From Candidatus Omnitrophota bacterium (GTDB taxonomy: Bacteria; Omnitrophota; Gorgyraeia; B26-G9): DNA of 52,000 nt. The first letter of the stretch is position 1; every line of letters begins with the position of its first letter. Positions 14,918 to 24,516 of the stretch are shown piece after piece. The DNA lies in the NCBI GenBank assembly GCA_018817165.1, contig JAHITY010000031.1, positions 1-52,000 of the forward strand, read 5' to 3'. Under the pieces are notes generated by a model. It had not been told where the DNA came from. It saw only the letters and a program-made list of their open reading frames with translations, and made no database searches. A program made the position numbers and the translations under genes.

Positions 14918-15937
14918 ATGCAAGACGCAAAAAAAATATTAAAAGAAAAAGTCAGTGTTTGTATACCGGTTTATAATGGCGCGGATACAATACTAGAAAC
15001 TATAAATAGCATTCTAAATCAAACGTTTGCTGATTTTGAATTGCTTATAGTAGATAACTTTTCTACTGATGATACAGTCTCTAAAGTAAAAACAATTAAA
15101 GATGACCGGATAAAAATTATCGTAAACGAAAAGAACGTCGGATGCGGAGGTAATTTGAATGTCTGCAAACAATACGCAATTGGCGAGATTATTTATTTCA
15201 TTAGCGCGGATGATATCGCGGATATTAATGCGCTAAAGCGGATGTACGACGCTTTTAAACAGTCTGCTAATATTGGGATTGTGACAAGGTCATATTATTG
15301 GTTTGTTGAGTCAGTTTCTAAGGCAGTCAGGGTTAAGAAACAGTTTGAATCCGATATTATTGTATCGATAAATAATGCTTTTGAAGATGTTAGGGATGTT
15401 ATCGCTTTATCAGATCAGATATCAGGCATCGCTTTTCGTAAAAAGTTCATGCAAGATTTTAGTTTTCTTAATCAAGCATTTGTAGAAATGGCGTCCATGG
15501 TTGTCCAAGTTTTAAAAATAAGTGATGCAGTTATTTTAAGCGATAATACAGTCGCAGTAAGAATCGATCGAAATGGCTCAATGAATCCGGCTATTTATAT
15601 TAAATCACCGATGATGGTTTGGTATGATTTAATAGTTAAATCATTTAATGAAGAAAAATTTATTCCTTTGAGAAAATATCTGATAGCTAATTTTATAGCA
15701 AACAATTATATCGGACTGGTGCAGATTAGAAGTTTTGGTGGGATACGGTATGCTTTAAGAGAAATATATTATTTAGTTAAGCTTAAGTGGAGTAATTTGT
15801 TTAATTTAGGGTTCTGGTTTTTTTCTTTGGGTGTAATTATTGTGCCAAGTGGGTTATTGCAAAAAATAGTGGCTTATTATAAAAATCGAGTTAATATTAA
15901 GTTTTTACAAAATATTAAAGTTAACCTAGGAGCATAA
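14918..15937 (+). CDS. GT2 glycosyltransferase (rhamnosyltransferase-like)
   Basis: The GT-A core is evident in VSVCIPVYNGADTILETI, ELLIVDNFSTDDT and then YFISADDIADINAL (DXD-like site). The C-terminal third is hydrophobic around WFFSLGVIIVPSGLL. I chose the ATG at 14918, preceded by AGGAAG, over an in-frame TTG at 14885 that would overlap the upstream methyltransferase. The result is a 339-residue protein two nt after the upstream stop. Its acceptor is unknown; it may add a sugar to the lipid-linked repeat unit. Confidence 0.85.
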   Translation: MQDAKKILKEKVSVCIPVYNGADTILETINSILNQTFADFELLIVDNFSTDDTVSKVKTIKDDRIKIIVNEKNVGCGGNLNVCKQYAIGEIIYFISADDIADINALKRMYDAFKQSANIGIVTRSYYWFVESVSKAVRVKKQFESDIIVSINNAFEDVRDVIALSDQISGIAFRKKFMQDFSFLNQAFVEMASMVVQVLKISDAVILSDNTVAVRIDRNGSMNPAIYIKSPMMVWYDLIVKSFNEEKFIPLRKYLIANFIANNYIGLVQIRSFGGIRYALREIYYLVKLKWSNLFNLGFWFFSLGVIIVPSGLLQKIVAYYKNRVNIKFLQNIKVNLGA

Positions 15938-15939
15938 TT

Positions 15940-16710
15940 ATGAAAGTAGTAATATTATGTGGAGGCAGAGGAACGCGAATTAGTGAAGCTACGGAATCGA
16001 TTCCCAAGCCAATGATTGAAATAGGCGGTAAGCCTATTTTATGGCATATAATGAAAATCTATTCATCATTTGGCTTTAATGATTTTGTCCTATGTTTAGG
16101 CTATCGAGGGTATGTTATAAAGGAGTATTTCTCGCATTATTTCCTGCATATGAGCGATGTTACTATTGATATGAATGAAAATAAAATGGAAATTCATACA
16201 ACTGCTTCAGAACCCTGGAAAGTGACCATGGTAGATACCGGGATTAATACTATGACCGGCGGGCGTCTAAAAAGAATAAAGAAATATATTGGTAATGAAA
16301 CTTTTATGATGACTTATGGTGATGGGGTAGCGGATATTGACATTGCTAAATTGGTAAGTATGCATAAGAAGAATAAAAAACTAGCTACTTTGACCGCAGT
16401 GCAGTCGGCAGGAAGATTTGGAGTTTTGGATATTCAAAAAGATTCGGTTAATCGTTTTTTAGAAAAACCAAAAGGGGAAAACAGTAGAATCAATGCGGGT
16501 TTTTTTGTTTTGGAACCAGAGGTATTTAAATATATCCGAAAAGGCGATGATACTATTTGGGAAAGAAATCCGCTGGAATCATTAGCCAAAGATCAGCAGC
16601 TTGGGGTCTATAAGCACAATGGATTCTGGAAATGCATGGATACATTGCGTGATAAAATAGAACTTGAGGAGATGATTGATAATCAAGATGCTCCTTGGCA
16701 AATACGGTAA
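15940..16710 (+). CDS. rfbF: Glucose-1-phosphate cytidylyltransferase
   Basis: The enzyme makes CDP-glucose from CTP and glucose-1-phosphate, the first step of CDP-3,6-dideoxyhexose synthesis. MKVVILCGGRGTRISEATESIPKPM carries the nucleotidyltransferase G-G-x-G-T-R loop and activating lysine; LGYRGYVIKEYFSHY and TMVDTGINTMTGGRLKR are RfbF (DdhA) signatures. Length (256) matches the family. It is followed by CDP-glucose 4,6-dehydratase with only a 17-nt gap. Confidence 0.96.
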   Translation: MKVVILCGGRGTRISEATESIPKPMIEIGGKPILWHIMKIYSSFGFNDFVLCLGYRGYVIKEYFSHYFLHMSDVTIDMNENKMEIHTTASEPWKVTMVDTGINTMTGGRLKRIKKYIGNETFMMTYGDGVADIDIAKLVSMHKKNKKLATLTAVQSAGRFGVLDIQKDSVNRFLEKPKGENSRINAGFFVLEPEVFKYIRKGDDTIWERNPLESLAKDQQLGVYKHNGFWKCMDTLRDKIELEEMIDNQDAPWQIR

Positions 16711-16727
16711 TAAAGGGATATTTAATA

Positions 16728-17702
16728 ATGGATAAAAATTTTTGGAAAAATAAACAAGTATTTATTACGGGGCATGAAGGCTTTCTCGGCTCTTGGCTGA
16801 CAAAAATTTTAATTGAAGCCGGAGCAAGAGTGATTGGTCTTGATATTGTAAAAAATCGCAAGCAGATTGTTTTAAATCAAAAAGGTCTAAGAAAGCGAAT
16901 AAAAGGGATTAAAGGGAATGTGGCAAATATGAAGTTGGTAAAGAATATTATTGATCAGGAAAAGCCTGAAATAATTTTCCATCTAGCTGCAGAGGCAATT
17001 GTTGGCCGTTCAAACAAAAATCCTATAACAACATTTAAATCGAATATTGAAGGGACTTGGAATATTCTGGAAGCATCCAGAGGAAAGAGTTTTATAAACT
17101 CTATAGTCATTGCCTCTAGCGATAAGGCGTATGGTTCTCATGATAAACTCCCCTATTCGGAAGAATCGGAATTAAAAGGAGATCATCCCTATGATGTTTC
17201 TAAGAGTTGCGCTGATTTAATTGCCTATACTTATTTTCATACTTACAATTTGCCAGTATGTGTAACTAGATGCGGGAATATATATGGACCGGGAGATTAT
17301 AATTTTTCCAGAATAATTCCTGATGCGATGCGCTGCGTAAATAACGATAAAACATTAATAATTCGCAGTGATGGTAAGTTTGTTCGTGATTATGTATATG
17401 TGGAAGATATAGTTGAAGGTTATATCTTGCTTGCGGAAAAAATAAAAAGTTTAAATTTAGCTGGCAGCGCATTTAATTTTAGCGATGAAAATCCAATAAC
17501 AGTTTTAGAGATTTTAAATAAATTGTTTGAAATAGCGTCTAAGAAAGCAAATTATAAGATTTTAAACAAGGCTAAATATGAGATTAAAAAACAATATCTT
17601 GATTCGAAGAAGGCAAGAAAAGTTTTGGGATGGAAACCGAGATATAGTTTGCAACAAGGAATCAAAAAAACCTTATTGTGGTATAAAAGTAATCTTGTAT
17701 AA
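16728..17702 (+). CDS. rfbG: CDP-glucose 4,6-dehydratase
   Basis: An extended SDR that converts CDP-glucose to CDP-4-keto-6-deoxyglucose. The NAD-binding loop is TGHEGFLGSW (residues 14-23), and the catalytic Tyr155/Lys159 lie in YDVSKS. SDKAYGSHDKLPYSEE is typical of RfbG/DdhB. I chose the ATG at 16728, preceded by AAAGGGA, over an in-frame TTG at 16695 inside rfbF; the protein is 324 residues. It works directly after RfbF and supplies the later reductase and RfbH steps. Confidence 0.94.
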   Translation: MDKNFWKNKQVFITGHEGFLGSWLTKILIEAGARVIGLDIVKNRKQIVLNQKGLRKRIKGIKGNVANMKLVKNIIDQEKPEIIFHLAAEAIVGRSNKNPITTFKSNIEGTWNILEASRGKSFINSIVIASSDKAYGSHDKLPYSEESELKGDHPYDVSKSCADLIAYTYFHTYNLPVCVTRCGNIYGPGDYNFSRIIPDAMRCVNNDKTLIIRSDGKFVRDYVYVEDIVEGYILLAEKIKSLNLAGSAFNFSDENPITVLEILNKLFEIASKKANYKILNKAKYEIKKQYLDSKKARKVLGWKPRYSLQQGIKKTLLWYKSNLV

Positions 17703-17721
17703 ACTATAAGGCTTAGGAAAT

Positions 17722-18675
17722 ATGTTAGATTCGCTTAAAGGTAAAAAAATACTAATAACCGGAGCCACGGGATTTATTGGTTCTAATTTAGTACACAAAT
17801 GTGTTTCCGCGCAGGCCGAAGTATTTATTTTTAAAAGAGAAAATTCAGATATTTGGAGACTTAAAAAGAGTATAGGAAAAATTACAGCATATGATGTCGA
17901 TTTGCTGGATTTTAAATGTGTAAATGATATGGTGAGGTTAATTAAGCCGGAAATAATTTTTCATACAGCAACTTGCGGGGCAAGTCTTGGGCAAATTAAC
18001 AGCAAGTATATTATTGATACTAATTTTTCGGCTACAGTTAATTTGGTAGATGCTTGTAATAGTGTTGGATTTGAAGTGTTTGTAAATAGCGGGTCTTCTT
18101 CTGAATATGGTATTAAGCATAAAGTAATGCAAGAAACCGATGTTCTTAAACCTTTAACTGATTACGGAGTTTCTAAAGCTGCTGGCACTTTGTATTGTCA
18201 GGCTTTGGCTAAAAGAGAAAATAAGTCAATAGTCACCTTAAGATTGTTTTCACCTTATGGCTATTATGAGGATAAAAACCGGTTAATCCCTTTTTTGATT
18301 TTATCGTGTTTAAAGGGGGTTGATCCAGTTCTTTCTTCGCCAAATAATGTTAGGGATTTTGTGTTTATTGAAGACGTTTTATCAGCCTATATTCTAGCGG
18401 TAATCAATAAGGATAGAATAAGCGGGGAGATAATTAATATCGGGGCGGGTAAGCAATATTCAATAAAGGAAGTAGTAGCCGTAATTAATGAAATTTCAAA
18501 GAAAAAGGTTTCTGCTTTATGGGGAGGAAAAGATAACCCCCGAGTAGAGCCTGATTTTTGGCAAGCGGATATTTTTTTAGCTGAAAAACTTTTATTGTGG
18601 AAACCAAAGTATGATTTATTTTCTGGTTTAAAGAAAAGCTTGGATTGGTTTGTAATAAATCAATTGCTGTATTAA
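17722..18675 (+). CDS. SDR reductase/epimerase of the CDP-dideoxysugar branch
   Basis: This extended SDR (317 residues) has TGATGFIGSN (13-22), an active-site Tyr148/Lys152 in YGVSK, and SGSSSEYG. It resembles CDP-abequose/CDP-paratose synthases (RfbJ/RfbS) and YerF-type reductases, which reduce the 4-keto group of CDP-3,6-dideoxy-4-keto-glucose or its branched derivative. Its place between rfbG and the TPP enzyme plus rfbH fits that last step. Which product it makes cannot be decided from sequence. It starts 19 nt after rfbG. Confidence 0.75.
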   Translation: MLDSLKGKKILITGATGFIGSNLVHKCVSAQAEVFIFKRENSDIWRLKKSIGKITAYDVDLLDFKCVNDMVRLIKPEIIFHTATCGASLGQINSKYIIDTNFSATVNLVDACNSVGFEVFVNSGSSSEYGIKHKVMQETDVLKPLTDYGVSKAAGTLYCQALAKRENKSIVTLRLFSPYGYYEDKNRLIPFLILSCLKGVDPVLSSPNNVRDFVFIEDVLSAYILAVINKDRISGEIINIGAGKQYSIKEVVAVINEISKKKVSALWGGKDNPRVEPDFWQADIFLAEKLLLWKPKYDLFSGLKKSLDWFVINQLLY

Positions 18676-18707
18676 TGTTTTTAAACTTTTTGAAGAAAGT
18701 AACTTTT

Positions 18708-20462
18708 ATGAAAGTATCAGATTATATTATTAATTTTTTAGTCCAAAAGGATGTTAATCATGTTTTTGAACTTTGTGGGGGAGCAATAACTCATCTTTTG
18801 GATTCTTTATATGAAAGAAAAGATATCACTGTTATTTCAATGCATCATGAACAAACCGCAGCCTTTGCCGCAGAAGGTTATTCAAGAATGAATGGAAATA
18901 TCGGGGTGGCAATGGCGACAAGCGGTCCTGGAGCGACGAATTTAATAACGGGCATCGGGAGTTGTTTTTTTGACTCTATACCATGTCTATTTATTACTGG
19001 ACAGGTAAATACCTATGAATTTAAATTTAAAAAAAATATTAGGCAATTAGGGTTTCAGGAAACTGATATTGTCAGCATGGTAAAACCGATTGTAAAAGAA
19101 GCGGTGATTATCAAAGATCCAAATGATATTAAGTATGAATTGGAAAGACTATTTTATATCGCAAAATCAGGTAGGCCTGGGCCAGTATTATTAGATATCC
19201 CGATGAATATTCAAAGAGCTGATGTTGATCCGGAAAAATTGAAAGTATTTCAAAGTCCAAAAATAAATATTACGAAGAATGAAATTAAGGAAAGTGAAAT
19301 GCAGGAAGTTGTAAAACTAGTTCATAATTGTAAAAGACCGATTGTGCTTGTTGGTGGAGGAGTTAGGTTATCAAAAGCACAGAAAGAGCTTGTCAGTTTT
19401 TTGAAATTAACAAATTTCCCTGTTGTTTCGACATTGTTGGGTAAGGATTCAGTATCTAATAAAAAAAATAATTTTGTCGGTATGATCGGAACTTATGGAA
19501 ATCGTAATGCTAATTTAGCTGTTGCGAATGCGGATCTGGTTATTGTATTAGGAGCTAGACTGGATACACGGCAAACTGGAACTTGCCCTGAAACTTTTGC
19601 TAGAGCAGCTAAAATCATACATGTTGATATCGATAAAAATGAGTTGAATAATAAAGTTAAGGCAAAGTATGTTTTTAATACAGATATAAAGAATTTTATA
19701 ACTAAATTTAATAGTGAATTGAAAGAATATAATAAAAAAAATATATTTAAATGGTATGACACATTAAAAAGTTTCAAAACACGATACAAAATAGAAGAAA
19801 AGCTTATAAAGAAAAAATTAGACCCTAATTTTGTCTGCACAACATTATCAGCCTATATGCCTAAAAATAGTGTTGTCTGTGTTGATGTCGGTCAACATCA
19901 AATGTGGGCGGCACAATCTTTGGAAATTGGAGAAAAGCAGAGATTTTTAACGCAAGGCGGCATGGGCGCAATGGGCTCAGCACTGGCATTTGCTATAGGA
20001 GCTTGTTTTGCGGACAAGAATGCAGTAGCTGTGGTAATTACTGGTGACGGCGGTTTTCAGCTTAATATTCAGGAATTACAAACAGTTTATAATTATCAAC
20101 TTCCGATTAAGATTGTAATGCTAAATAATTTGTGTTATGGAATGGTGCGTCAGTTTCAGGAACAATATTTCGAATCAAAATTTCAATCAACGGTTATTGG
20201 TTATAATGCGCCAGATTTTCAAAAAGTAGTATCTTCCTATAAAATAAAAACCGACCGGTTAATTCAGGAAAGAGATATGGTGAAAAAATTCAAGGCATTA
20301 TTTAATGATAATAAACCTGCTTTTCTTGAAGTGAAAATAAGAGATGATGCTAAAGTTTTACCTAAATTATCAGTCAGTAAGCCGCTCGAAGACCAAGAGC
20401 CATTTTTATCGCGTGATGAACTTAGAGCAAATATGCTTATTGATATATTGGAGGAAGCTTGA
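18708..20462 (+). CDS. Thiamine-diphosphate enzyme, acetolactate-synthase-like (YerE candidate)
   Basis: This 585-residue enzyme has the three-domain layout of acetohydroxyacid synthases. The catalytic Glu48 lies in HHEQTAAFAAEGY, with SGPGATNL, GRPGPVLLDIP, and the ThDP/Mg site GDGGFQLNIQEL ending at LNN. No regulatory small subunit or other branched-chain amino acid gene is near. Flanked by rfbG, an SDR and rfbH, it may instead add a two-carbon unit to CDP-3,6-dideoxy-4-keto-glucose, as YerE does in yersiniose synthesis. The start at 18708 aligns with family N-termini; an ATG at 18675 overlapping the upstream TAA would add eleven residues. Confidence 0.8.
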   Translation: MKVSDYIINFLVQKDVNHVFELCGGAITHLLDSLYERKDITVISMHHEQTAAFAAEGYSRMNGNIGVAMATSGPGATNLITGIGSCFFDSIPCLFITGQVNTYEFKFKKNIRQLGFQETDIVSMVKPIVKEAVIIKDPNDIKYELERLFYIAKSGRPGPVLLDIPMNIQRADVDPEKLKVFQSPKINITKNEIKESEMQEVVKLVHNCKRPIVLVGGGVRLSKAQKELVSFLKLTNFPVVSTLLGKDSVSNKKNNFVGMIGTYGNRNANLAVANADLVIVLGARLDTRQTGTCPETFARAAKIIHVDIDKNELNNKVKAKYVFNTDIKNFITKFNSELKEYNKKNIFKWYDTLKSFKTRYKIEEKLIKKKLDPNFVCTTLSAYMPKNSVVCVDVGQHQMWAAQSLEIGEKQRFLTQGGMGAMGSALAFAIGACFADKNAVAVVITGDGGFQLNIQELQTVYNYQLPIKIVMLNNLCYGMVRQFQEQYFESKFQSTVIGYNAPDFQKVVSSYKIKTDRLIQERDMVKKFKALFNDNKPAFLEVKIRDDAKVLPKLSVSKPLEDQEPFLSRDELRANMLIDILEEA

Positions 20463-20463
20463 T

Positions 20464-21786
20464 ATGGATTTCAAAGAAGTTAAACTTCGAAAAAAAATTT
20501 TTAAACATGTCGAAGAGATCTATAAATTAAGAAAACATCAGGATAAGTTTGTCGAGGGAGAAACATATATTAATTATGCTGGGCGGGTTTATGATGAAAA
20601 AGAAATGATTAGTCTTGTTGACGCATCATTGGACTTTTGGTTAACTGCCGGTAGATACGCTCAACAGCTTGAAAAAGAATTAGCTGATTTTATTGGGACT
20701 AAGTACTGTCTTTTAACTAATTCTGGCTCGTCGGCTAATTTATTGGCAATAAGCGCATTAACTTCACCTTTATTAAAAGAACGTAGATTAAATCCGGGGG
20801 ATGAAGTTATCACAACTGCATGTGGATTCCCCACAACATTAAATCCAATATTACAGAATAATCTCGTTCCTGTATTTGTTGACGTTGAGTTAGGCACTTA
20901 CAATATTGCCACCCTTAAGATTGAAAAAGCAATTTCTAAAAAAACCAAAGCAATTTTTATTGCTCATACATTAGGAAATCCCTTTAATATTGATCAGGTT
21001 CTTAAAATCGCTAAAAAATATAAATTATTTGTTATCGAAGATAATTGTGATGCCCTAGGCTCAGTATATAATAATAAGCACACTGGGACATTTGGGGATA
21101 TCGCGACTTGTAGTTTTTACCCTGCGCATCATATGACTATGGGAGAAGGTGGGGCTGTTTTAACGAGTAATCCTTTACTAAAACGAATAGTTTTGTCTTT
21201 ACGCGATTGGGGGCGTGATTGTTGGTGTGAATCTGGGCATGATGATACTTGTTGTGCCAGATTTGATCAGCAATTTGGCGATCTACCCAGGGGATATGAT
21301 CATAAATACGTTTATTCTCACATTGGTTATAACTTAAGAGTTACAGATATGCAAGCGGCTATAGGTTGTGCGCAGTTAAAAAAGCTCAAATCTTTTATAA
21401 AAGCAAGGCGGAATAATTTTAATTATATTTTTAAAAATTTATTTAAGTATAAGGAGTTTTTTATATTGCCTGAGTATGGTGATAATTCTAAGCCTAGTTG
21501 GTTTGGATTTCCGATTCTGATTAAGCCTAATTTTCTTTTTACAAGGAATGATATAGTCCAATATCTGGAGCAGAACAAAATAGCGACTAGAATGCTGTTT
21601 GGCGGTAATATGCTGAAACAGCCGGCTTATGCGGAAATAAAATGTAGAGTTTTCGGGAACCTAAAAAATACTGATAAGGTAATGAATAATTTATTTTGGA
21701 TCGGTGTTTACCCCGGGATAGACAAAACCCGATTAGAATTTGTAGTATCAAAGTTTAATGAATTTTTTAAAAATAAAAAAAGATAA
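20464..21786 (+). CDS. rfbH: CDP-4-keto-6-deoxyglucose-3-dehydrase (E1)
   Basis: A PMP-dependent, [2Fe-2S] DegT-fold enzyme that removes the C3 hydroxyl of CDP-4-keto-6-deoxyglucose. The usual PLP lysine is replaced by histidine in SFYPAHHMTMGEGG (His222), the hallmark of RfbH/DdhC. Cysteines 253, 255, 263 and 264 in DCWCESGHDDTCC match the iron-sulfur region. The protein is 440 residues from the ATG at 20464, one nt after the preceding stop; a longer frame inside the upstream gene is not supported. The reductase partner RfbI (DdhD) is not in this window and would have to be encoded elsewhere. Confidence 0.96.
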   Translation: MDFKEVKLRKKIFKHVEEIYKLRKHQDKFVEGETYINYAGRVYDEKEMISLVDASLDFWLTAGRYAQQLEKELADFIGTKYCLLTNSGSSANLLAISALTSPLLKERRLNPGDEVITTACGFPTTLNPILQNNLVPVFVDVELGTYNIATLKIEKAISKKTKAIFIAHTLGNPFNIDQVLKIAKKYKLFVIEDNCDALGSVYNNKHTGTFGDIATCSFYPAHHMTMGEGGAVLTSNPLLKRIVLSLRDWGRDCWCESGHDDTCCARFDQQFGDLPRGYDHKYVYSHIGYNLRVTDMQAAIGCAQLKKLKSFIKARRNNFNYIFKNLFKYKEFFILPEYGDNSKPSWFGFPILIKPNFLFTRNDIVQYLEQNKIATRMLFGGNMLKQPAYAEIKCRVFGNLKNTDKVMNNLFWIGVYPGIDKTRLEFVVSKFNEFFKNKKR

Positions 21787-21804
21787 AGAACGTAGGGGTG
21801 GTAT

Positions 21805-23241
21805 ATGGGGAAAAATAAAATTGTTGATGTTCTTTTTATGTCAGCTCCTTTGCAATTTAAGGAATCTGAGAATTTTGTACCAAGCGGGGATGATACCTCA
21901 AGCCCTCCAGTAGGGGTAATGTCAATAGCGGCATATTTAAATTCTAAGGGTTATAATTGTAAGATTTTAGATATTGGCTTGAAAAAAATGTCCTTGCAAG
22001 AAGCAGTTGATTTTGCAAAAGAAATGAAACCGCGGATGATAGGTATTACCATCCTGACACCGTCAACAATTACTGCAGTACCTTTGGCAAATAAAATTAA
22101 GAAAGAAATTCCTGAAATTGTAATTGGTTGCGGAGGAATGCATGTTTGTGTCGATCCTACTTTTATTGAGAGATATCCTGCTTTTGATTTTGGAGTTAGA
22201 GGTGAAGGCGAATTAATCATGCTGGAAATATTGAAAAAACTTGATAATGGGGAGAAAATAGCTGGTCTTTACGAAGGGGATTATGTTAAAGATATTGATG
22301 CTCTCCCAGATCCTGATTATGAGTTAATTGATTTCAAGGAATATGGATATCCTTTGGATCCAATAGAAAAAAGAGAAACAGGTTTTACCATAATGAGTTC
22401 TAGAGGGTGTCCTTTTAGTTGTAGTTTTTGTTGTAAAACAGCTTCTCGGAAATATGTTCGGTATCGTTCTCCGCTAAAGGTAGTTGATGAAATTCAAAGA
22501 AACTTATCTCTCTCAAGAGGAGTTTATAATTTTATTGATGATACGATGACACTAAATAAGAAAAATTGCTTAGAAATATGCGCAGAGATCGTAAAAAGAA
22601 AACTAAAAATCCAATGGTTAGCAATGACAAGGGCAGACAGCCTAGATTTAGAGCTGGTTAAAGCCATGAGAAAATCAGGCTGCCGTGAAGTTTTCATTGG
22701 CGTTGAAAGTGGAGATCTTAGGATAAGAAATCAAGTTATAAAGAAAAAAGTAAGTGATCAGGCAATTAAAGATGCTATAAAGGTATGTCGTAAGGTTGGA
22801 CTACGTACAAGTATTTTTCTTATGCTGGGCTTCCCCACAGAAGGTATTGATGAAATACAGAGAACAGTAAATTATCCATTTACATCTAAAGCTGATATAA
22901 TGGGCATACATTTGACCTGTCCATTACCAGGCTCTGAATTATATGAACAAGCTATCGAAGAGGAAATTATATCAGGGGATATTGTTGATCAATTTATTTC
23001 TGGAAAACTGGGTAAAAATTATTCTGCTTGGCCTAAATATGTTCCCAAGGGACTGACTCTTGATTATATGGAAAAAGCCAGGGCTAAGGCGATACGAAAA
23101 TTTTATTTAAGTCCTGCGTTCATTTTTAGATTACTGCAGTATTATATAAGATTTCCAAATAGAATAAAATATGATCGTCATCTTTATAAAAGTGCTTGGA
23201 TGATTTTATTTAAGGGTAGGTCAAAAGTGCAGTTTTCTTGA
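21805..23241 (+). CDS. B12-binding-domain radical SAM protein
   Basis: The 478-residue protein begins with a B12-binding region (VGVMSIAAYLNSKGY, IGITILTPST, VIGCGGMHVCVDPTF, FGVRGEGE). It continues with a radical SAM domain at SSRGCPFSCSFC (Cys202, 206, 209). GVESGDLRIRNQVIKK and FLMLGFPTEG are typical of the partial TIM barrel. It follows rfbH by 18 nt with a plausible ribosome site (TAGGGGTGG). The reaction is unknown; methylation of an unactivated carbon on a sugar or lipid is a reasonable guess. Confidence 0.88.
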   Translation: MGKNKIVDVLFMSAPLQFKESENFVPSGDDTSSPPVGVMSIAAYLNSKGYNCKILDIGLKKMSLQEAVDFAKEMKPRMIGITILTPSTITAVPLANKIKKEIPEIVIGCGGMHVCVDPTFIERYPAFDFGVRGEGELIMLEILKKLDNGEKIAGLYEGDYVKDIDALPDPDYELIDFKEYGYPLDPIEKRETGFTIMSSRGCPFSCSFCCKTASRKYVRYRSPLKVVDEIQRNLSLSRGVYNFIDDTMTLNKKNCLEICAEIVKRKLKIQWLAMTRADSLDLELVKAMRKSGCREVFIGVESGDLRIRNQVIKKKVSDQAIKDAIKVCRKVGLRTSIFLMLGFPTEGIDEIQRTVNYPFTSKADIMGIHLTCPLPGSELYEQAIEEEIISGDIVDQFISGKLGKNYSAWPKYVPKGLTLDYMEKARAKAIRKFYLSPAFIFRLLQYYIRFPNRIKYDRHLYKSAWMILFKGRSKVQFS

Positions 23242-23292
23242 ACAATCTCATAATTATAAAAAATATTTGAGATATAATATATTAGGAACAAT

Positions 23293-24516
23293 ATGAGTAA
23301 AAAATTAATAGAGTGTTTTTTTATTGCTAATAATAATATTGGAGATTCTGGTTTAAGCGGTGGATGTAGGATTTTTATTGAACTTGCAAGATATTGGAAG
23401 GAATCGATAAATCTGAAAATGATTGCTACCGAAGAAGCAATTACTGTTTGCAAGAACTATGGATTGGGTGATCTCGTATTCTATAAATCTTCTAATAAAT
23501 TAGGTTTTAAGAATGTGTTTAGTTTATACGCTGTTTTTATTAATCTATTTAAAAAATTAACAAATGGTATAATTTTTGTATTAAAAAACAGAGTTTTATT
23601 CAAAAACAATCCTTGGGTGTATTCTGTTTCGGATTTTTACCCGGATCTTATCCCTGCTTTTTTAATAAAATTAATCAACCCCAAAATTAGATGGATTGCC
23701 GGATATTATTTATTTGCGCCTGCGCCTTGGGATAAAGAGAGTCCTTACAAAGGTAAGGATGCAATTAGAGGTTTTTTATACTGGATTTCACAAAGACCAA
23801 CTTATTGGATTGTGAAAAATTTTGCAGATATTGTGTTTGTTACATCAGAGCCGGATAGAAATAAGTTTGTAACAAAAAGAAGAAAAGAAAACGATATTTT
23901 TGTTATTCGCGGAGGAGTTAATATCGAAGCGTCGACAGAATATTTAAACGGCAAAAGTATAATTTCTATAGCTGATAGAAAGTATGATTGTTGTTTTATC
24001 GGTAGATTTCACCAACAAAAAGGAGTTTTAGTGTTGATGGAAATATGGAAAAAAGTTATTGCGAAATTACCAAAAGCAAAGCTAGCGATGATCGGCAATG
24101 GTCCATTAGAAGTAGATGTTCAGAATAAGATAGATGAATACGGGCTGAATCAAAGCGTGGCTTTATTTGGTTTTCTGGATGGTGATAAAAAAAATGATAT
24201 TTTTAAACAGAGCAAGATAGTTTTACATCCGGCTACATATGACAGTGGGGGAATGGCTGCAGCTGAGGCGATGGCGTGGGCTTTGCCAGGAATAAGCTTT
24301 GATTTAGAAGCTTTAAAAACATATTATCCTCAAGGGATGATAAAAGTCCCTAAAGATGATTATAACTATTTTGCTGAGCAAATAATAAAGGTTTTGGCAG
24401 ACCCTGCGTATTATAGAACGATTTCACAAGAGGCAAGAGATTTAATCGTAAATCAATGGAGTTGGGAAAAGAGAGCACAGTTAATTCTGGAAGGGTTGTT
24501 GAATAATAATGGGTAA
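23293..24516 (+). CDS. GT4-type glycosyltransferase (GT-B fold)
   Basis: The 407-residue protein has the two-domain GT-B layout. The C-terminal half shows CCFIGRFHQQKGVLVLMEIW, AMIGNGPLE and VALFGFLDGDKK. The donor-binding segment is VLHPATYDSGGMAAAEAMAWALPGI, with the EX7E-like arrangement of GT4 enzymes. The N-terminal half starts IECFFIANNNIGDSGLSGG. No membrane helix beyond peripheral hydrophobic patches. It overlaps the next gene by eight nt, implying coupled translation. Confidence 0.87.
   Translation: MSKKLIECFFIANNNIGDSGLSGGCRIFIELARYWKESINLKMIATEEAITVCKNYGLGDLVFYKSSNKLGFKNVFSLYAVFINLFKKLTNGIIFVLKNRVLFKNNPWVYSVSDFYPDLIPAFLIKLINPKIRWIAGYYLFAPAPWDKESPYKGKDAIRGFLYWISQRPTYWIVKNFADIVFVTSEPDRNKFVTKRRKENDIFVIRGGVNIEASTEYLNGKSIISIADRKYDCCFIGRFHQQKGVLVLMEIWKKVIAKLPKAKLAMIGNGPLEVDVQNKIDEYGLNQSVALFGFLDGDKKNDIFKQSKIVLHPATYDSGGMAAAEAMAWALPGISFDLEALKTYYPQGMIKVPKDDYNYFAEQIIKVLADPAYYRTISQEARDLIVNQWSWEKRAQLILEGLLNNNG

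Noticed and set aside
18708-20462. Ordinary acetolactate synthase for valine/isoleucine synthesis
   Set aside because: Not excluded, but no small subunit or ilv gene is near and it lies between CDP-dideoxysugar genes. I therefore list it as a YerE candidate with the alternative stated.
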